A DNA stretch of 64,000 bases from contig WLWZ01000021.1 in assembly GCA_012103315.1 (NCBI GenBank), positions 1 through 64,000 of the forward strand, written 5' to 3'. The notes beneath the pieces were generated by a model that saw only the letters and a list, made by a program, of their open reading frames with translations, had not been told where the DNA came from and searched no databases. The stretch comes from Alphaproteobacteria bacterium (GTDB taxonomy: Bacteria > Pseudomonadota > Alphaproteobacteria > MPNO01 > UBA2964). Positions within the stretch are counted from its first letter, which is position 1; each line of letters begins with the position of its first letter. Below, piece by piece: positions 61,757 to 64,000 of the stretch. The position numbers were made by a program, and so were the translations under genes.

Positions 61757-62995
61757 TTGGCCTTATCCAACATTGCCGACGCGTGGAAGCAACGAAATTT
61801 TGCAATCTATATGAGCGGCGCTGGTATCGCGCTGATCGGAAACTGGGCCCAGCGCATCGCAGTGGCTTGGCTTGCCTGGGAACTCACCAAATCGGCGACC
61901 TGGCTTGGATTGATCGCCTTCGCTGATCTATTTCCGACAATTATTCTGACCCCAATCGCGGGCGTTATTGCTGATCGGGTGGATCGCCGAAAAATGTCGC
62001 TGATCAGTCAAGTTGCGGCATTTCTACAGGCTGTCGTTCTTACGGTGCTGGTATATACCGACTTGATAGATATCTGGTCGCTGTTTGTCCTCACCTTCCT
62101 CCTCGGTATTGCAATGGCCTTTGCGACGGCGTCTCGTCTGGCGATGGTACCCAATTTAATGGAAGCGGAGCATGTGCCGTCAGCGTTGGCGAGCGACGCG
62201 GCCATCTATAATTCCGCACGGGTTGTCGGACCAATGGTTGCGGCAGGATTGATCGCGGCCATCGGTATCGCGGGTGCTTTTCTCGTCAACTGTCTGACAT
62301 TTATGGTGTTTTTGGTTTGCCTCATGAAAATCCGGCTGGTTCGCAACGAGTCGCGTGGGCGGAAGGGTGGTATGCTGACACAAACCCTCGAAGGCATGCG
62401 TTACGCTGCAAAACATCCCGGTATTGGGCCAATGCTGGTTGTGCTCACGGTAATGGCAATGTCGGTTAAACCGTTTCTGGATTTACTTCCCGGACTGGCT
62501 GACAGTGTTTTCAATAGTGACGTAAATGGTTTTGCCCAGCTAGCGGCAGCAGGAGGAACGGGCGCGGTGGTAATTGGCGTTTGGTTGGCGCTCCGTGGTC
62601 GCATCGAAGGTTTGACGGTCATTACACTGTTGGCATTGGTCGTTGGTCCACTCGGTATCGTCTTGATGTGTATCACTGACATGTTCTGGCTTGGACTGGT
62701 GGGGGCTTTTATTGCAGGCACTTCGATCACAATGGCCAGTACTGGTGTCCAGACCTTGATGCAGCATTCTGTTGATGGCGCCATCCGCGGTCGCGTGCTC
62801 AGTATTTATGGGATGTTGCATCGTGGGGTTCCGGCACTCGGTGCCCTTCTTATGGGCATAATGGGTGATTTGATTGGATTGCAGCCGACATTGATTGGCG
62901 GGGCGCTGATATTTTGTATTCCCGTACTCATCTGGTTGATGTCACGTTGGCGCCAATTACGGCTCGCTCTGGAAGGGCCGCCCATTCAGGCGTAA
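61757..62995 (+). CDS. MFS exporter, EntS/DUF894-like, first of tandem pair
   Basis: A 412-residue transporter with about 12 helices, opening TTG (MALSNIADAWKQRNFAIYMS). Signature elements are WLAWELTKSATWLGL, TPIAGVIADRVDRRKM and VPNLMEAEHVPSALA. This matches the EntS-type exporters. The TTG start is chosen because no ATG keeps the first helix. A paralogue follows at 63049. It may be co-transcribed with the upstream small gene and cinA. Substrate unknown (siderophores, drugs or other small molecules). Confidence 0.88.
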   Translation: MALSNIADAWKQRNFAIYMSGAGIALIGNWAQRIAVAWLAWELTKSATWLGLIAFADLFPTIILTPIAGVIADRVDRRKMSLISQVAAFLQAVVLTVLVYTDLIDIWSLFVLTFLLGIAMAFATASRLAMVPNLMEAEHVPSALASDAAIYNSARVVGPMVAAGLIAAIGIAGAFLVNCLTFMVFLVCLMKIRLVRNESRGRKGGMLTQTLEGMRYAAKHPGIGPMLVVLTVMAMSVKPFLDLLPGLADSVFNSDVNGFAQLAAAGGTGAVVIGVWLALRGRIEGLTVITLLALVVGPLGIVLMCITDMFWLGLVGAFIAGTSITMASTGVQTLMQHSVDGAIRGRVLSIYGMLHRGVPALGALLMGIMGDLIGLQPTLIGGALIFCIPVLIWLMSRWRQLRLALEGPPIQA

Positions 62996-63048
62996 GAATA
63001 GGGGCACTGGATCGCCCCTATTTAATTTGACCTGAGTTGTTCCCACCA

Positions 63049-64000
63049 ATGGCCCGTTTTGCAAATCTTGATGCCATTACCGCCGCGTTGAAACAGCGGA
63101 ACTTTGCCTGGTATTTCGCCGGAAGTTCCATCGGGCTAATCGGCATCTGGGGACAGCGACTTACCATTAGCTGGTTGGCTTGGGAATTCACCAAGTCGGG
63201 GTTTTGGCTCGGCATTGTTGTAGCGGCGGATCTTTTGCCGACGATAATTTTTACGCCGATTGCCGGCGTCGTCGCGGATCGCGTCAATCGTCATCGAATG
63301 ATGTTCGTGACACAGTCTCTTGGCATGTTGCAGGCACTGGCACTGGCGGCCCTTGCATTTTCTGGCCTTTTGAACATCTGGTGGCTGATAGGGCTCACGC
63401 TATTTGTCGGTATCGTTTGGGCATTTAATACCGCAGCTCGGTTGTCGATGGTTCCAAATTTAATGGAACGTCGACATGTCCCGTCTGCCGTTGCGATGGA
63501 TTCGGCAATTTTCAATCTCGCCAGATTTATTGGGCCGATGGTCGCGGGCTATCTCATCGCGATTTTTGGGGCAGGCCCCACTTTTCTGATCAATGGGATT
63601 ACATTTGCGATTTTTCTCGCCTGCCTCCTTCAAGCTCGTATGATTCGCGATGAGCGCGGCGCAAGAAGTACCGCTAATATCTTCGTGCAGGCGACGGAAG
63701 GAATGCGCTACGCCGCCAAACACCCTGGTATTCGACCTGTATTAGTTCTGGTGATTTCGTTGGCGGTCGGCATAAAGCCCACCTTGGAGCTCTTAGCCGG
63801 GGTGACCGATACGGTCTACCAGTTGGGACCGACTGGTCTAGGCAATCTGATGGCGGCGTCGGCTGTGGGGGCGACCATTGCAGCTGTTTGGCTGGCCCAA
63901 CGAGGGACGGTTGTCGGAATGACAAGAATCGTAATGGCGGCTCTTCTCCTGGGCGTCCTTAGTCTGTTTGCCTTTACGTCGACTCAGTCATTCATCTTTG
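63049..64000 (+). CDS. MFS exporter, EntS/DUF894-like, second of tandem pair (partial)
   Basis: Runs off the window end. It opens ATG at 63049 (MARFANLDAITAALKQRNFA) and follows its neighbour closely: SWLAWEFTKSGFWLGI, TPIAGVVADRVNRHRM, VPNLMERRHVPSAVA. So it is a tandem duplicate of the 61757 gene that has diverged. About 317 residues are visible and the frame is open to the last base. The C-terminal ~95 residues are missing. Confidence 0.87.
   Translation, partial: MARFANLDAITAALKQRNFAWYFAGSSIGLIGIWGQRLTISWLAWEFTKSGFWLGIVVAADLLPTIIFTPIAGVVADRVNRHRMMFVTQSLGMLQALALAALAFSGLLNIWWLIGLTLFVGIVWAFNTAARLSMVPNLMERRHVPSAVAMDSAIFNLARFIGPMVAGYLIAIFGAGPTFLINGITFAIFLACLLQARMIRDERGARSTANIFVQATEGMRYAAKHPGIRPVLVLVISLAVGIKPTLELLAGVTDTVYQLGPTGLGNLMAASAVGATIAAVWLAQRGTVVGMTRIVMAALLLGVLSLFAFTSTQSFIF

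Noticed and set aside
1..64000. tRNA, rRNA, CRISPR arrays, integrase and transposase genes
   Set aside because: None was seen: no cloverleaf-like segment, no regularly spaced direct repeats, no transposase motif. A covariance-model search would be needed to exclude small RNAs.

Overview
The window looks like chromosomal DNA of an alphaproteobacterium, probably a marine or aquatic member of or near the Rhodospirillales. Grounds: a purS-purQ-purL-bolA-monothiol glutaredoxin operon, a DUF1476 (ATPase inhibitor zeta-type) gene, a map/radC pair, a CinA-type molybdopterin-binding gene, and the alphaproteobacterial style of intergenic palindromes. This is judged from gene content only; no rRNA or tRNA gene was seen. 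Coding density is high and base composition is moderate in GC, except for an AT-rich stretch near 38.7-40.4 kb.

Region 1 (about 1-26.8 kb) is a large catabolic block. It holds three Rieske non-haem iron oxygenases: a two-subunit type at 1647-3399 and two single-subunit types at 9581-10774 and 15255-16538. With them are short-chain dehydrogenases, an Old Yellow Enzyme, cupins, a class II aldolase, a dienelactone hydrolase, a decarboxylase-type amidohydrolase, a TauD-like dioxygenase, a glutathione transferase, a GMC oxidoreductase and an alpha/beta hydrolase. The genes fall into several small operons (10774 down to 6318; 12288-13997; 15255-18147; 22109-24960). The theme is ring hydroxylation, dehydrogenation and cleavage of aromatic or cyclic acids, but no substrate can be named and no Rieske ferredoxin or reductase lies in the window. 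A two-gene unit of unknown function (secreted coiled-coil protein plus lipoprotein, 18246-20923) sits inside the block.

Region 2 (26.8-37.3 kb) is mostly housekeeping: rpsD with a clear promoter, an SPFH/NfeD membrane pair, two tandem VOC proteins, grxD, bolA, purL-purQ-purS, an NRDE protein and DUF1476. PEP-CTERM surface proteins are interspersed. Region 3 (37.3-41.6 kb) has a PEP-CTERM metzincin-like protease, an acyltransferase broken by one TGA, and another PEP-CTERM protein. In all, five PEP-CTERM-type proteins occur between 14 and 41 kb, implying an exosortase elsewhere in the genome.

Region 4 (41.6-64 kb) has an RsmF-like rRNA methyltransferase with purB, an ABC/MFS export pair, a frameshifted amidase, a tryptophan-halogenase-like flavoenzyme, a long-form purC far from the other pur genes, TerC, radC, map, a PEP mutase/isocitrate lyase family enzyme, CinA and two tandem MFS exporters, the second cut by the window edge.

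Oddities most worth checking: three otherwise intact genes each carry one disabling lesion (in-frame stop or frameshift), which means either gene decay or consensus errors in the assembly; a small gene at 13006 has a decayed second copy about 2 kb downstream; paired inverted palindromes resembling REPINs occupy two intergenic spaces.
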